64,000 nt of DNA from Diphasiastrum complanatum (taxonomy: Eukaryota; Streptophyta; Lycopodiopsida; Lycopodiales; Lycopodiaceae). This document shows, piece after piece, positions 9,122 through 18,763 of this stretch; position 1 is the stretch's first letter; the number at the start of each line of letters is the position of its first letter. A model generated the notes under the pieces. The model was not told the DNA's origin. It saw nothing but the letters and a program-made list of their open reading frames with translations, and searched no databases. The stretch is from contig CM055102.1 of NCBI GenBank assembly GCA_029204225.1, positions 62,169,168 to 62,233,167 of the forward strand. Reading direction: 5' to 3'. A program made the position numbers and the translations under genes.

Positions 9122-10180
9122 TTAAATTTTTTCTTGTAGGGAAAAATTTGGAAAATTCTTCTGGAGATCAACCTTTTTTTTCCTGGTATCTTCCTCTTCT
9201 GATTTGCCCCTCCACCTGACTAAAAATTCCCGAAGCACTCTACTCTGTAGAGTCTTATGCCGGCTATTGACAATCGCCTCGGGTTCAGGTGGTCCACTCA
9301 CAGACTCATCACGAAGAAGTTCCACTAGATCTTCCACAGGGAGCAGGGTCTTCCCAACCCTTAACGAGGGTTTTAACTTACTAACATGGAAAACAGGATG
9401 AATTCCAACGTTAGCTGGAAGGTCTAGTTTGTATGCGACCTTGTTTATCACTTGGATAACCTTAAAAGGACCGCAATACCTAGGTGCCAACTTTGCACAC
9501 TTACCAGTTTTCAAGCCCCTAGAGTGACTAGGGACTCTCAAAAACACCCAGTCGTTGACCATGAATACCTTGTGCTTCCGAGATAGATCAGCATACTGCC
9601 TTGCCCTGTCTTGGGCACTTCTTAAGCTATCTTTAGCCAGCTGTAACATTTCTTGCATATGCGCAAGGAAATCAGCTGCGGCTTGCACTCGTAGCTTTTT
9701 CATGTCAACACTAATTGGTGATCGAGGTTGAAAACCATACATAAGCATGAAAGGGCTGAATCCGGTCGCTGAATGTTTTGCACTGTTATATGCAAATTCC
9801 ACCAGTGGAAGGTACTGTTCCCAATCAGACTGCCGATGGCCCACATATGCTCGAAGCATATTCTCCATCGTCTGATTGGTCCTTTCCTTTTGACCGTCTG
9901 ATTCTGGATGATCTGTAGAACTCATACTTAAAGTTGTTTCCAACTTTTCAAATACTGCTTGCCAAAAATTCCCAGTGAATTTTGGGTCACGATCACTGAC
10001 AATATCGCAAGGCAGCCCGTACAGTCGAAAAAGCTTCTCAACAAATAGTTGAGCTAGTTCTGAAGCTTTAACAATAGTTTTCGTTGGGATAAATTGAGCA
10101 AACTTCGTAAGTCTATCAACAATGACCCAAACCGAATCATGGCCCTTCTCTGTACGTGGAAGCCCGACCACAAAATCCAT
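9122..10180 (-). CDS. pol: Gyp-B integrase, catalytic core to C-terminus
   Basis: Longest intact gypsy frame in the window (352 aa). The catalytic core shows all three acidic positions: D in MDFVVG at the start, D in VSDRDPKF, and E in DGQKERTNQ. Then come the conserved LPLVEFAYN, PFMLMYGFQPRSP and the C-terminal DWVFLRVPSHSRG, LAPRYCGPFKVI and HPVFHVSKLK blocks. The end (FLVRWRGKSEEEDT) resembles the start of a chromodomain that breaks off into lysine-rich sequence. The true start lies upstream: the H2C2 domain and CQLNKAERLKASGLL continue in shifted frames at 10180-10330, so the ATG here is internal to the ancestral polyprotein. Confidence 0.88.
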   Translation of the reverse strand: MDFVVGLPRTEKGHDSVWVIVDRLTKFAQFIPTKTIVKASELAQLFVEKLFRLYGLPCDIVSDRDPKFTGNFWQAVFEKLETTLSMSSTDHPESDGQKERTNQTMENMLRAYVGHRQSDWEQYLPLVEFAYNSAKHSATGFSPFMLMYGFQPRSPISVDMKKLRVQAAADFLAHMQEMLQLAKDSLRSAQDRARQYADLSRKHKVFMVNDWVFLRVPSHSRGLKTGKCAKLAPRYCGPFKVIQVINKVAYKLDLPANVGIHPVFHVSKLKPSLRVGKTLLPVEDLVELLRDESVSGPPEPEAIVNSRHKTLQSRVLREFLVRWRGKSEEEDTRKKKVDLQKNFPNFSLQEKI

Positions 10181-10257
10181 AGATATACTTTCCCACTTTC
10201 CAGAAGGAATATCTAAAGGATGTAATAGGCCACTAGCTTTTAGCCTCTCAGCTTTAT

Positions 10258-11088
10258 TTAATTGGCACTTAGTACATTAAGTACATAGGCCTCTACCTGA
10301 CTTTTTATCTTAGGCCACCAAAATTGCCTTCGAACTAAGTCAAGTGTTCTTTGTATACCCGGATGTACTGCGCATGGACTATCATGACACTCATGCAAGA
10401 TTTGGGCCCTTACTATGTCATTCTCCGGTACACACACCTTTCTCTTACGAAACAAAATCCTGTTTCGAATTAGGAAATCCGTTTCAGTCTTTCCCTGATT
10501 CAAGGAATCTTGCAAACTTGAATTGACCCCTGAAAGTACTTGTTGCCAATACTTTCCAAAATAAGGATCAGACTCATAAAGTCCTTGAAGAGACTGAAAC
10601 AACCCCGGTTCTATAACAGTAAAGCTCAACTGATTAATAACCGGTAACCTACTCAAAGCATCCGCTAGAGTATTTTGACTTCCTTTACAGTAACGTATAG
10701 AAAAGTCAAAGATTTGCATCAGCTCAGCCCATCTAGCTTGCCTCCCCTTTAAATCTGTAGCATCACAGAAATATCGAAGAGTCCGATGATCCGTCAAAAC
10801 TTCAAATCTGGCTCCATATAAATAATATCGCCAAATTTTCAAGGAATGAACAATTGCTAACAATTCCTTCTCATAGGTACAATATCTAGACTGAGCAGGA
10901 TTGAGTTTCTTGCTTTCATAAGCCACAGGATGTCCATCCGGCATCAAAACAGCTCCAATAGCATAATCACTGGCATCGGTCCTAACCACAAAAGCCTTAT
11001 TACGATCGCCAATGATTAATATTGGTGCCGAAGTGACACTTTTCTTAAGCAACTCAAAACAATTATTCATATCCTCTGTCCACACCAT
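10258..11088 (-). CDS. pol: Gyp-B RNase H and integrase zinc domain
   Basis: 276-aa frame. RNase H spans roughly residues 25-150: VVRTDASDYAIGAVLMPDG, AYESKKLNPAQSRYCTYEKELLAIVHSLKIWR, LTDHRTLRYF, and SQNTLADALSRLP, with all expected acidic positions visible. The integrase H2C2 zinc domain follows (ILHECHDSPCAVHPGIQRTLDLVRRQFWWP), but the CxxC pair is lost at the end (YVLNVLSAN) through a frameshift. The upstream end joins protease sequence directly; no RT motif is found between them. Confidence 0.88.
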   Translation of the reverse strand: MVWTEDMNNCFELLKKSVTSAPILIIGDRNKAFVVRTDASDYAIGAVLMPDGHPVAYESKKLNPAQSRYCTYEKELLAIVHSLKIWRYYLYGARFEVLTDHRTLRYFCDATDLKGRQARWAELMQIFDFSIRYCKGSQNTLADALSRLPVINQLSFTVIEPGLFQSLQGLYESDPYFGKYWQQVLSGVNSSLQDSLNQGKTETDFLIRNRILFRKRKVCVPENDIVRAQILHECHDSPCAVHPGIQRTLDLVRRQFWWPKIKSQVEAYVLNVLSAN

Positions 11089-12250
11089 AATCCATAAACG
11101 CAGAATTCATTCCTGATACCATTGTCACACAATATTTTTTCTCACTTTTTTTGGTGGGAAGGTTTAGCGTCTGCACCAAATTTACATTAATAAGGTTATG
11201 AGTGGATCCTGTGTCAAAAAGGACATCAACAACTTGATCTTTAACTTTACCTTTAATGCAAATAAGGTCATTAGGACCAAAGACTAAAGAACTAAGGAAA
11301 TAAACATCTATCTCATTACTTCGAGATAGATTACCTGAGGTAAAAGCTGGTTTATTGACGCAATCTCGTGCAAGGTGACCCTCGCTATTGCACTTGAAGC
11401 ACAGGTTCTTCTTACGAGCTTCAGCCTTATCAATGCCACCCTGATTGTTTTTAAAGTTTTCCTTTGTTTTCTTAGGATTATTGGAATTGGGATGTGTTTC
11501 ACTAACATTTTCCCTATCCTTCCTCTTAGATTGAAAAACTTTTTTTTGCTCATTAGGTTGTTGACCCCTAGGTGGCTTAGGTGTGTCATCAAAAAACTTT
11601 GCAGTCCTAATAGCATCCTCAAGGGTTTTTGGATGGTTCCTACGAACATCCACTTGATAATCTTTTGGTAACCCATCAATAAACATTAACATTTGTACTT
11701 TGGGTGGAATGTCACTATAGAGTGGATTCAAGTACTCATGAAAATCCTGAATAAACTTTTCCAAACCTTTCTTCATTGTTATATGACTCAACTTTTGAAA
11801 GTGTTCCCGAAATACTATGCAAAAATCTTCCCATGTACAAGGTTGATTGCCTTTTGCAACTAGGTCATCCCACCATACTAAGGCTCTTCCCTCAAGGAAC
11901 ATAGTAACAATGGATAACTTTTCACATTCTGGGAATTGGTTCATGCCAAAGTATTTGTTCCAAACATTAAGCCATGAACTTACCACTTGTAAGTTCCTAT
12001 CTTTCTTCTCTCCCTTAAACAATTTTACGGGAGGTGGAACTACATGCTTCTTTTGGTTGGCTAACCTGGACTCCAAGTCTTGGTTCTTCTGTTTAGTTTC
12101 AAGAAGCTGTTTATTAGTGGCTTTGTTGATATAAATGTTCAAGAGCTTGTGCCACATTAGATGGGTTTGATAAATCAAAAGTTGGGTTATCATTGGTTTG
12201 ATCCATTGGTGTTGCTTGTGTGTTTTCCTATTATGCAAATATAACAACAA
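11063..12250 (-). CDS. gag: Gyp-B gag and protease
   Basis: 395-aa open frame. It contains a predicted coiled-coil stretch (QLLETKQKNQDLESRLANQKK), a gag core (FLEGRALVWWDDL, PKVQMLMFIDGLPKDYQVDVRR), a basic linker, a CCHC knuckle (CFKCNSEGHLARDC) and an aspartic protease with intact triplet in VLFDTGSTHNLIN. The frame ends (MDYGVDRGYE) by running into the RNase H region, marking the RT deletion. The first 40 residues look unlike gag and the real start may be a later in-frame codon. Confidence 0.88.
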   Translation of the reverse strand: MLLYLHNRKTHKQHQWIKPMITQLLIYQTHLMWHKLLNIYINKATNKQLLETKQKNQDLESRLANQKKHVVPPPVKLFKGEKKDRNLQVVSSWLNVWNKYFGMNQFPECEKLSIVTMFLEGRALVWWDDLVAKGNQPCTWEDFCIVFREHFQKLSHITMKKGLEKFIQDFHEYLNPLYSDIPPKVQMLMFIDGLPKDYQVDVRRNHPKTLEDAIRTAKFFDDTPKPPRGQQPNEQKKVFQSKRKDRENVSETHPNSNNPKKTKENFKNNQGGIDKAEARKKNLCFKCNSEGHLARDCVNKPAFTSGNLSRSNEIDVYFLSSLVFGPNDLICIKGKVKDQVVDVLFDTGSTHNLINVNLVQTLNLPTKKSEKKYCVTMVSGMNSAFMDYGVDRGYE

Positions 12251-13231
12251 GGGTTCAAATTAGAATGATAGAAATGCTTTATTTTTTACATTCAATGCAA
12301 AATAAAAGCACTTAATTTCTACTCATTCAATCTTATTGTTTGTAAGCTCAATCCAAGCCTACGATTTGCAAGCTCAATCAAAGCTTAAGAGAACAACAAT
12401 AACAAGCTACCTTTTGCCTTAATCCAAAGCAAAAATGAAAACCAAATCATTATGTATACTTCATTTAACTAAATCCAAACTAAGGTTTACATAAAGATCC
12501 CAATTCCATTCCATTTCTATTTGTCATTACAAAAGAAACCAAAATTTTCACATTTCTCACTATTCTAGATCTCCAAATCCAATGAAACTAGTGTCTAGAA
12601 AAGGAAAATTAATGAAGCTTATAAAAACTTTAAGTTTCAGATCTGAATTTCAGATTTACAAGTCTGAAAATCAGAACTTCATAATGACAAAAAACAGAAC
12701 TTCAAAACTTGTTTTATACACAAAGTTACACTACCATTCCTTTCCTACATTGCCATCTTCATGAAACTAGGAGATAGAAAGATGTAACTGATGAAGTTTG
12801 GATGAAAACTTCACTTTTTAGATTTACAAGTCTGAAAAACAGAATTTCAAAGTGAAAATCAGGACTTCAAACACTTCATTTATGCATAAAAAACACTAGT
12901 TTTGATCAAAACACATAGCTAGAATCAATCTTTTTGCAAAAAAAAGTTTGTGTATGTAGAGGAACACTCCTCTAACCATCCCACAAATCTTTTTTCAGAA
13001 CTTTCAAAAACCCAAAGCCCACTTTAAAACTTCTCTAACATACTAAAAAATTAGCCCCCAAAACAATTCTATAAAGATCACTACTCTTTTCTTAAAAAGA
13101 ATAGATTCATTGGGTACTCCAATTACAAGCTTCCTACCATTAGGAAAGCCAATAATCTTCCCCAAAAAAAATTTAATTGGTGATCTTAATAGAACTTGAA
13201 GAAGTTTAGAAAGGCTACCATCCTTTGTCTA
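12251..13231 (-). other. Gyp-B 5' leader with internal repeat
   Basis: AT-rich untranslated leader of nearly 1 kb. No gene is visible. It contains two diverged copies of a block, about 12585-12740 and 12762-12890, sharing GATTTACAAGTCTGAAAA and surrounding sequence. Confidence 0.65.
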
Positions 13232-13243
13232 GCTCTGATATCA
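13232..13243 (-). promoter_or_regulatory. Gyp-B primer binding site
   Basis: On the minus strand TGATATCAGAGC, one base different from the common methionine-tRNA site, lies next to the LTR end. Confidence 0.75.
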
Positions 13244-13244
13244 C

Positions 13245-14314
13245 TTTAACAAGTAAAAAGGAGAAAGTCCTCCAAATCCAAGGTAGAGCCTCCAAATATC
13301 CTCCAAGCAACTTGCAAGCTCCAAGATGCTTTTCCAACTCCAAGTTAGGATGCCTCCACCTGCAAGTAAGGATCTTTAAGTCTCCAAGGATCTCTCCTCC
13401 ACCTGTGTCCCTACTCTTAAACACAAAGGAAGATAACAAGTTGGCCTCAAGTATTCACCACCCAACCATAGCTAGATCCAAGCTCCAAGCAAGACCTATC
13501 TAGCACCCCCTTGCTAACCATAAACAGATCACAAGCATATCACAACAAACCATAGTTTACTCAAGATCCAAACCCTACTTATGTCCCATACCATAAGCAA
13601 GATCTAAACCCTTAGCATACTACTCACAAGAATTACTCTACACACTAGTAGCCACACTAGAGCATAAGCAAGGTAAGCAAAAGAGATCTCTCTCGCTCCC
13701 AATGGGCGCCCTACTCCTCTTATATAGATGGCATTTAGTTCTCTCCAATACACTCTGGAGTTCCATGCACATCCAATGAGAAAGAGAGAGGCCTAGAGGA
13801 GTTCAAGAGCCTTCATAGGCTTATGGAAGGTCATCAGACATCTTCCATAACTTATGACTCTTTGATTACTATTCTTGTGGAACTTGAAACTCAATGCACC
13901 CTTTAGGAGGGCGCCCTCCTACTAGGACCCATTGCCCAAGTTGTGCTTGTATACTTTGGTCCAAGACCAATAAAGTGATATGGTTCAAGGTTGAGGCCCA
14001 AAGTTTAGAGATATAGTCATTCAATGACTTTCTAAGACCTTTCTAGGTTCCATACCTCCATCCAAGGCATAGACACCTACCTGCCCTTAATCAAGGACAC
14101 TAGTACCTTTATCTAAGGCACCTACCCTTAATCCTAAGGGTAACCCTTATCCAAGGGTCTCATGACTCCATACCTCTGACGAAGGTGTAGTCACTTGCCT
14201 GTTTTTATCCAAGGGCACATACCCTTAATCCTAAGGGTACCTTGCCATGTAGCCCGCAACACGAAATGGACTAATAGGGATCTGAAGTACTGCTAGTTAC
14301 ATAGGTATGTAACA
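13245..14314 (-). repeat. Gyp-B 5' LTR (about 1.07 kb)
   Basis: Runs from next to the primer site to GTAACA at 14314. The part from 13480 matches the left LTR. The first 230 bp is the segment missing from that copy. Exact inner edge is uncertain by a few bases. Confidence 0.8.
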
Positions 14315-14319
14315 GTCAT

Positions 14320-14511
14320 GGCGGCTGGAGGTGGTGTTGAGGATCTCACACCAGAAGGCGGGTCTGGCCGGGTACTAGGCCCTGCCTCCTCTGCAGCTCT
14401 GTCCTCTGAGCCATGGGAAGTGAGGGGTGAGCGGAAGGCAACTGGGAGTTGTGATGTGGTGGCCTCTGGCTGTGTCACTATGACTGCATCTTGATCCACC
14501 AAAAAAGACAA
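14320..14511 (-). pseudogene. Possible linker exon of a BED-finger gene
   Basis: Open minus-strand segment (FLVDQDAVIVTQPEATT..., PSTRPDPPSGVRSSTPPP) rich in S, T, P and E. It lies downstream of the BED-type remnant at 14695-14916 on the same strand and could be its linker. No domain is recognisable, and Gyp-B cuts it at 14314. This is inference from position and composition only. Confidence 0.3.
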
Positions 14512-14694
14512 TTCAATTTAGAAATTAGATGTCTGGGTCTTGGGCCATGGCTTAATTTCTTATTTCTCTGAACATTGAAACGTAAGATGAATCGTGACAA
14601 GTTACAACATCAAAAAATCAGTAGTTAAAATTCAAAAAATGAAATGTTTGAAGTGTAAGAGTTGAATGGTTACCTCTCTCTTTGAGCCCCAACC

Positions 14695-14916
14695 TCGAAG
14701 GGCCAGCCTCGTATGGTGCAGTAGGAGTGAGTATCGTGTCAGGAGCATGCATGCAAGGGGCAATCTCGTACCCCCCTCAAACGTAACAAATGTGCCCTGA
14801 TGTGTGTGGGCCCTCCCGTGTAAGTGAGGTGACAGTATCTGCAAGTTTGTGCCTGATGTGCCATAGGCCGCAACGATGGTAACGTGATCCCACAAGGGAT
14901 CCCTATCCCTCGGCAT
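14695..14916 (-). pseudogene. BED zinc-finger N-terminus of a hAT-type transposase
   Basis: Minus strand starting at 14916: MPRDRDPLWDHVT has the BED-finger tryptophan motif. After one frameshift near 14860 the finger continues as CRYCHLTYTGGPTHIRAHLL, followed by VRDCPLHAC. The C-x2-C ... H-x3-H spacing and the RAHLL and C-P elements are typical of plant hAT transposases and their domesticated relatives. No transposase core is present. It is a fragment, perhaps the gene into which Gyp-B inserted. Short GA/CT repeats flank its start. Confidence 0.65.
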
Positions 14917-14925
14917 GGTGGCCCT

Positions 14926-15480
14926 CTCTCTCTCTCTCAATCTCTCTCTCTCTAGTACGGAGTCAGAATCCAAATGATAGATCTCTCCCCCCTCTCTCTC
15001 TCGAGTCTCTCTTATGATAGATCTCTCTCTCCCTCTAGGCTCTCTATGTCCTAATCTAGTTTCTAGAATCTAGTATCTATGCTTAAAGCCCTATTACCTA
15101 AGTTCTAAGTTCTAACCCTAAACCACCAAGGTCCAACTTCCAACTATTAACTAAAATACTAAATGGTAGCCACTAACTAGTAAGTACTAACCACTAACAA
15201 CTTAAAAAGGATCAATGCTTACTTCTAACTTCTAAATCCTAACTAGTTGCCAAATCCAACCACTAAGTACCCACACCCCTTTCACAATGTCCACACTCAA
15301 CCCCATCAACCAAGATCTACCGTCTATCATCTATGATCTCAAATATCAAAATCAAGCTAGCAATGTTGATTCATCATTCTTTAATGATCAATGATCAAGG
15401 ATTCAAGATTCAATGCACAATCGTTGATCTTGAAATGCACATTGATGTATCATCTTTGCACATTGCACAAATTTTAAAAC
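14926..15480. other. Low-complexity intergenic stretch
   Basis: CT-rich microsatellite patches (14926-14955, 14993-15030), then AT-rich sequence with repeated CTAAC-type words around 15100-15250. No gene or structured element is seen. Confidence 0.55.
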
Positions 15481-15547
15481 ACAAATGCTTAAATACCCTA
15501 AACCCTCAATGAAACCATGGCAAATCCCCCCCCCTCTCTCAGACACT

Positions 15548-15548
15548 C

Positions 15549-15588
<40 letters not shown>
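15548..15588. repeat. (CT)n microsatellite
   Basis: Uninterrupted CT run just before the Gyp-C LTR end, like the run in the Cop-1 LTR but in unrelated sequence. Confidence 0.95.
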
Positions 15589-15590
<2 letters not shown>

Positions 15591-15794
15591 GTGCGGTTCT
15601 GGCCCGTTTTCAGTGGAGGCCGGTGCGAACCAGCCCCTTTTCAACAGAGGCCGAATGGTTCGAAGGTTTGAACCGCGGTTCGATGCTACTTTGTGGGACG
15701 TGCTTCTCCTTACAGTGGTATCAAAGCAAGGCTTACGAAGATCGAAGGGATTGGAGCTATGAAGTTTTTCGTCATTAGTTTTCTCTTCCTGGTG

Positions 15795-15870
15795 GAGAAC
15801 AAGCTTCCAAGTGGGTGTTCTTTTAGTATGTAGAGAACAAGCTTCCAAGTGGGTGTTCTTTTAGTATGTC
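15795..15870. repeat. 38-bp tandem duplication in Gyp-C leader
   Basis: Two adjacent copies of a 38-bp unit beginning GAGAACAAGCTTCCAAG, at 15795-15832 and 15833-15870, virtually identical. Confidence 0.9.
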
Positions 15871-16439
15871 CACTTGCATGATGCTAAGATCCATCAAATA
15901 TTGGCTTTCTCCATAGCAACATGTGTGAATGCCAATTCTAGCCAGTGTATGACGGTTTCAGTTTTTGCTTGAATCTCTCATAACCTACCATAGTTCTGAA
16001 TTTGCAGCAAGTCTCATTCTATTAGGGACTTATTAATTGCTGAATTAATGATTGCATGCTGGGATTATGCAAGATTTACAGTTCTAGGCTATGTTTTGGT
16101 CATAGATAGCTTGATTTTGAGTATTTTTTACTAGAAACGGATAGCAGGAGCTATTGTCTCTAGAAAATTCAGAACAATTGAAGGTTGATATAGGTCGTTT
16201 GGAGTTGCTAATGATCAGTAAGTGGTTGCATGAGGGTTTTTTATGTGTTAGTACATGGTGAAAATCCGAAAATTTGTCATTGAAGGTTTTTCCTATTTTT
16301 TGATGCATACAGCTAATGAACGCTTAGACCTTAAATCAGTGGCAGTAGGATCGAATAGTTTGTCGTTTTTTTTTTTAATTTTAATTGCCTAACGGGCCAT
16401 GATGTTGAGTTGGGGTTTCGAAAGAGGAAGCTACCTCCT

Positions 16440-17130
16440 ATCAAGGATCTAAAACCTCTGAAGTTCATTGGAGCAGTGTCTATGAGGACCACAGATGCCG
16501 TTGAGACTTGGCTGCAAAAACGGGAGAAACATTTCAGATGTGTGGCATAGACGATGAGACTGAGATGTTTGTTTAAGCCATATATCGATTTCAAGAGTCA
16601 GCACAAAAGTGGTGGAGGAAGGTGGAAAAGGATGACCTAGTTCCAACCACATGGGAGGCATTCCGGCAAATTTTTACGCAAAATTAGGTGCCTATGGATG
16701 AAAATAATAGAGCTATGTAGTATGTTCTTACAAGTGTTTCACTTTGTGGAGGGAATTTGAGATAGTATTTGTCCTTTTGTTAGAAAGGAACAATCTCATG
16801 ATCTACGGAGAGCCATGCAGATGGCTTTGTATTATGAAGACAAAAAAGGGCTCAGCTCCTATTGCGGTAGTGCCCACTAGTAGCCAACAACCTTAGGGAC
16901 AGAAGGGCAAATGGAATAAAAAGATAGAATTTGAAGGTCAAGCCAATTAATGGGTGACCAAAAGGGAAAAGGTGTAGGGCCCCCCAAAGGCAAAGGGTTG
17001 TATGGGCAGCCCAATATACCCAAAAGGGTCAGTGTCCCAACGTTGTCACGTCAGGACCAAGAACGTGCAAAGAGGGAGAACCTCTATTTTGGATGTTTGG
17101 GGCAACATAGGTGGAAAGAATGTCTGATAG
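16440..17130 (+). pseudogene. gag: Gyp-C gag remnant
   Basis: Degenerate gag across several frames. Recognisable pieces are LKPLKFIGAVS and AVETWLQKREKHFRC near 16450-16530, FQESAQKWWRKVEKDD near 16590-16635, TTWEAFRQIF, and a zinc knuckle near 17073-17120 in which the first cysteines are lost (LYFGCLGQHRWKEC). Stops at about 16547, 16684 and 16720 prevent translation. Confidence 0.7.
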
Positions 17131-17295
17131 TGGAAGAGATCGAGCAGGAAGGCAATCTAGATGTTCCATGCTTCGTGAATGTTTTGATGGTTAGGCGAAT
17201 GGACACGACTCCACCAACACATTTGCAAAGTCAGCTCGCCAAGGGTATCGATTTTGTAACACTTCTCTTATTGTTATTCGAGGATACTATGTGTT

Positions 17296-17613
17296 AGAGA
17301 TGTTCAGGTTCTATTTGACACTAGGTTTCCTCATAATTTGTTAAATTCAACTTTGCTACGGAAGTTAGGTGTGAGCACTCAACCTTCCCAGTACCAGTAC
17401 ACAGTGGAAATGGTTGATGGAAAGGGTGCAAAGATTTGGAATAAGAGGGTTGTGGACATTCCACTAACTGTACCAAGTTACATAGAAGAGTTGCATTTTG
17501 AGATAACATGGCTAGTGCGGTTTGATGTGGTGCTCGGCATTTGTTGGCACACGATGTGGAAGCCACCGTGGACCACTTGTTTAAGCTACGCAATTGTGTT
17601 GGATCCATTGTGA
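17296..17613 (+). pseudogene. pol: Gyp-C protease remnant
   Basis: Retropepsin-like sequence VQVLFDTRFPHNLLNSTLLRK followed by VDIPLTVPSYIEEL and FDVVLGICW. The catalytic D-T-G has become D-T-R, so it cannot be active. The gypsy family normally reads DTGxxHNF here. Confidence 0.7.
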
Positions 17614-17699
17614 GTACATGTTTGTTTGCTTTCTACTTGATATGTCTACTAATACTAGTCAGTACCATGCCATGTGTGCAAACCAGTACTGTTGCCAAT

Positions 17700-18013
17700 T
17701 TGGATCAGGAGATTAGGAGAGATTTTTTAGATGTGTTCATAGATGACCTTCCATTTGTTTTACCTCCTAAGAAGAATGTTGAACATAAATTGAATTAATA
17801 TCCGGATCATGTCATGTCAATAGACGTCCTTACAGAATGAGTCTTAAGGAGGAAGAGGAGTGAAACGGATGGTCGATGATTATCTGGCCAAAGGGCTAAT
17901 ACGACCAAGTTATTGCCATGTTGCCTCTCTGATCATTCTTGTAAAAAAAGACGACGGATCATGGCGTATGTGTGTGGATTATCAAGATTTGACCAAGACA
18001 ATAGTTAAAAAAA
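17700..18013 (+). pseudogene. pol: Gyp-C RT, N-terminal fragment
   Basis: The segment before RT (VNHKLN-like region near 17780) and the RT start MVDDYLAKGLIRPS...VASLIILVKKDDGSWRMCVDYQDL are clear. At about 18013 the sequence jumps to GIEYLGHIVSADGVRLDPKKV, which belongs after the RT thumb. All palm motifs, including YxDD, are deleted. Confidence 0.78.
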
Positions 18014-18640
18014 GGAATAGAGTATCTTGGTCATATAGTGTCTGCTGATGGAGTTAGGCTAGATCCTAAGAAGGTCGTTGTGATCGTTGCGTGGCCGGTG
18101 CTAGTTGATTTGGCAGCACTATGTTCTTTTCTTGGATTGGCGATATTTTATAGAAACGACTCAAAAAAATAAATTTGGTGAGTGGACTGAATTGCAGCAA
18201 GCAATCGTTGATCAGTTAAAGCAAGCTATCACGGAATGCGTCACTCTAAAAGTCCTATATTATTGATACGGATGCGAGTGACATTGTTGTGGGAGTAGTT
18301 CTGATGCAAGAGGGTAGGCTTGTGGCCTTTGAGAGCAAGAAGCTCAACCATGCCTAGAAAATTTATCTAATTCATGAAAAGGAGTTTCATGCTATAGTTC
18401 ATGCATTAAAGGCATGGAGGCATTCTCTGTATGGATTGTAATCATGATACCTTGAGATGCTTTTGTAAGAGGCCTTCAAGCCAGATTGATTGTCTAAGCT
18501 CATGCAAGAATTCCTAATGGAGATTTGGTCCAAGAAAGGTGCCAAGAATCGTGTGGCAGATGCACTATCTCGTGTGGTGTATCAGATGTCATTTGTAGTC
18601 ATTGGAAATGACTTACTGTCTGAGATATTAACGACTTAAG
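18014..18640 (+). pseudogene. pol: Gyp-C RNase H remnant
   Basis: RT-RNase H connector (IEYLGHIVSADGVRLDPKKV), then RNase H pieces DTDASDIVVGVVLMQEG, LVAFESKKLNHA, KEFHAIVHALKAWRHSLYG and RVADALSRVVYQMSFV in shifting frames with several stops. The order is correct for a gypsy element. Confidence 0.78.
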
Positions 18641-18763
18641 AAGATCCTCATTGTAAGAAAGTGGAACATGAGGTTTTTCATGGCCATGCAGAGTCTCAAG
18701 AGTAGAGAGAGCTTTTCTACCTTGATTGGTACTTATCTTTAGTATTCCATAGAAGATGGAATA

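Larger units (their letters stand above)
8273..14314 (-). mobile_element. Gyp-B, Ty3/gypsy element without RT
   Basis: Minus-strand gypsy element with both LTRs, primer site, polypurine tract, gag-protease, RNase H and integrase. RT is cleanly absent: protease sequence passes directly into RNase H near 11080. The left LTR is cut at 8273 and the right one abuts a BED zinc-finger remnant. It belongs to a different family from Gyp-A, since the LTRs and gag do not match. Confidence 0.87.

Noticed and set aside
11375-12134. Plus-strand frames opposite Gyp-B gag (about 95-98 aa)
   Set aside because: They lie antisense to a well-supported gag domain; hydrophobic residues reflect the reverse complement of lysine-rich codons.
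15517-15848. Open frames over the CT microsatellite near 15549-15588
   Set aside because: They are the expected by-product of a dinucleotide repeat, which is open in several frames. The flanking residues match no family.
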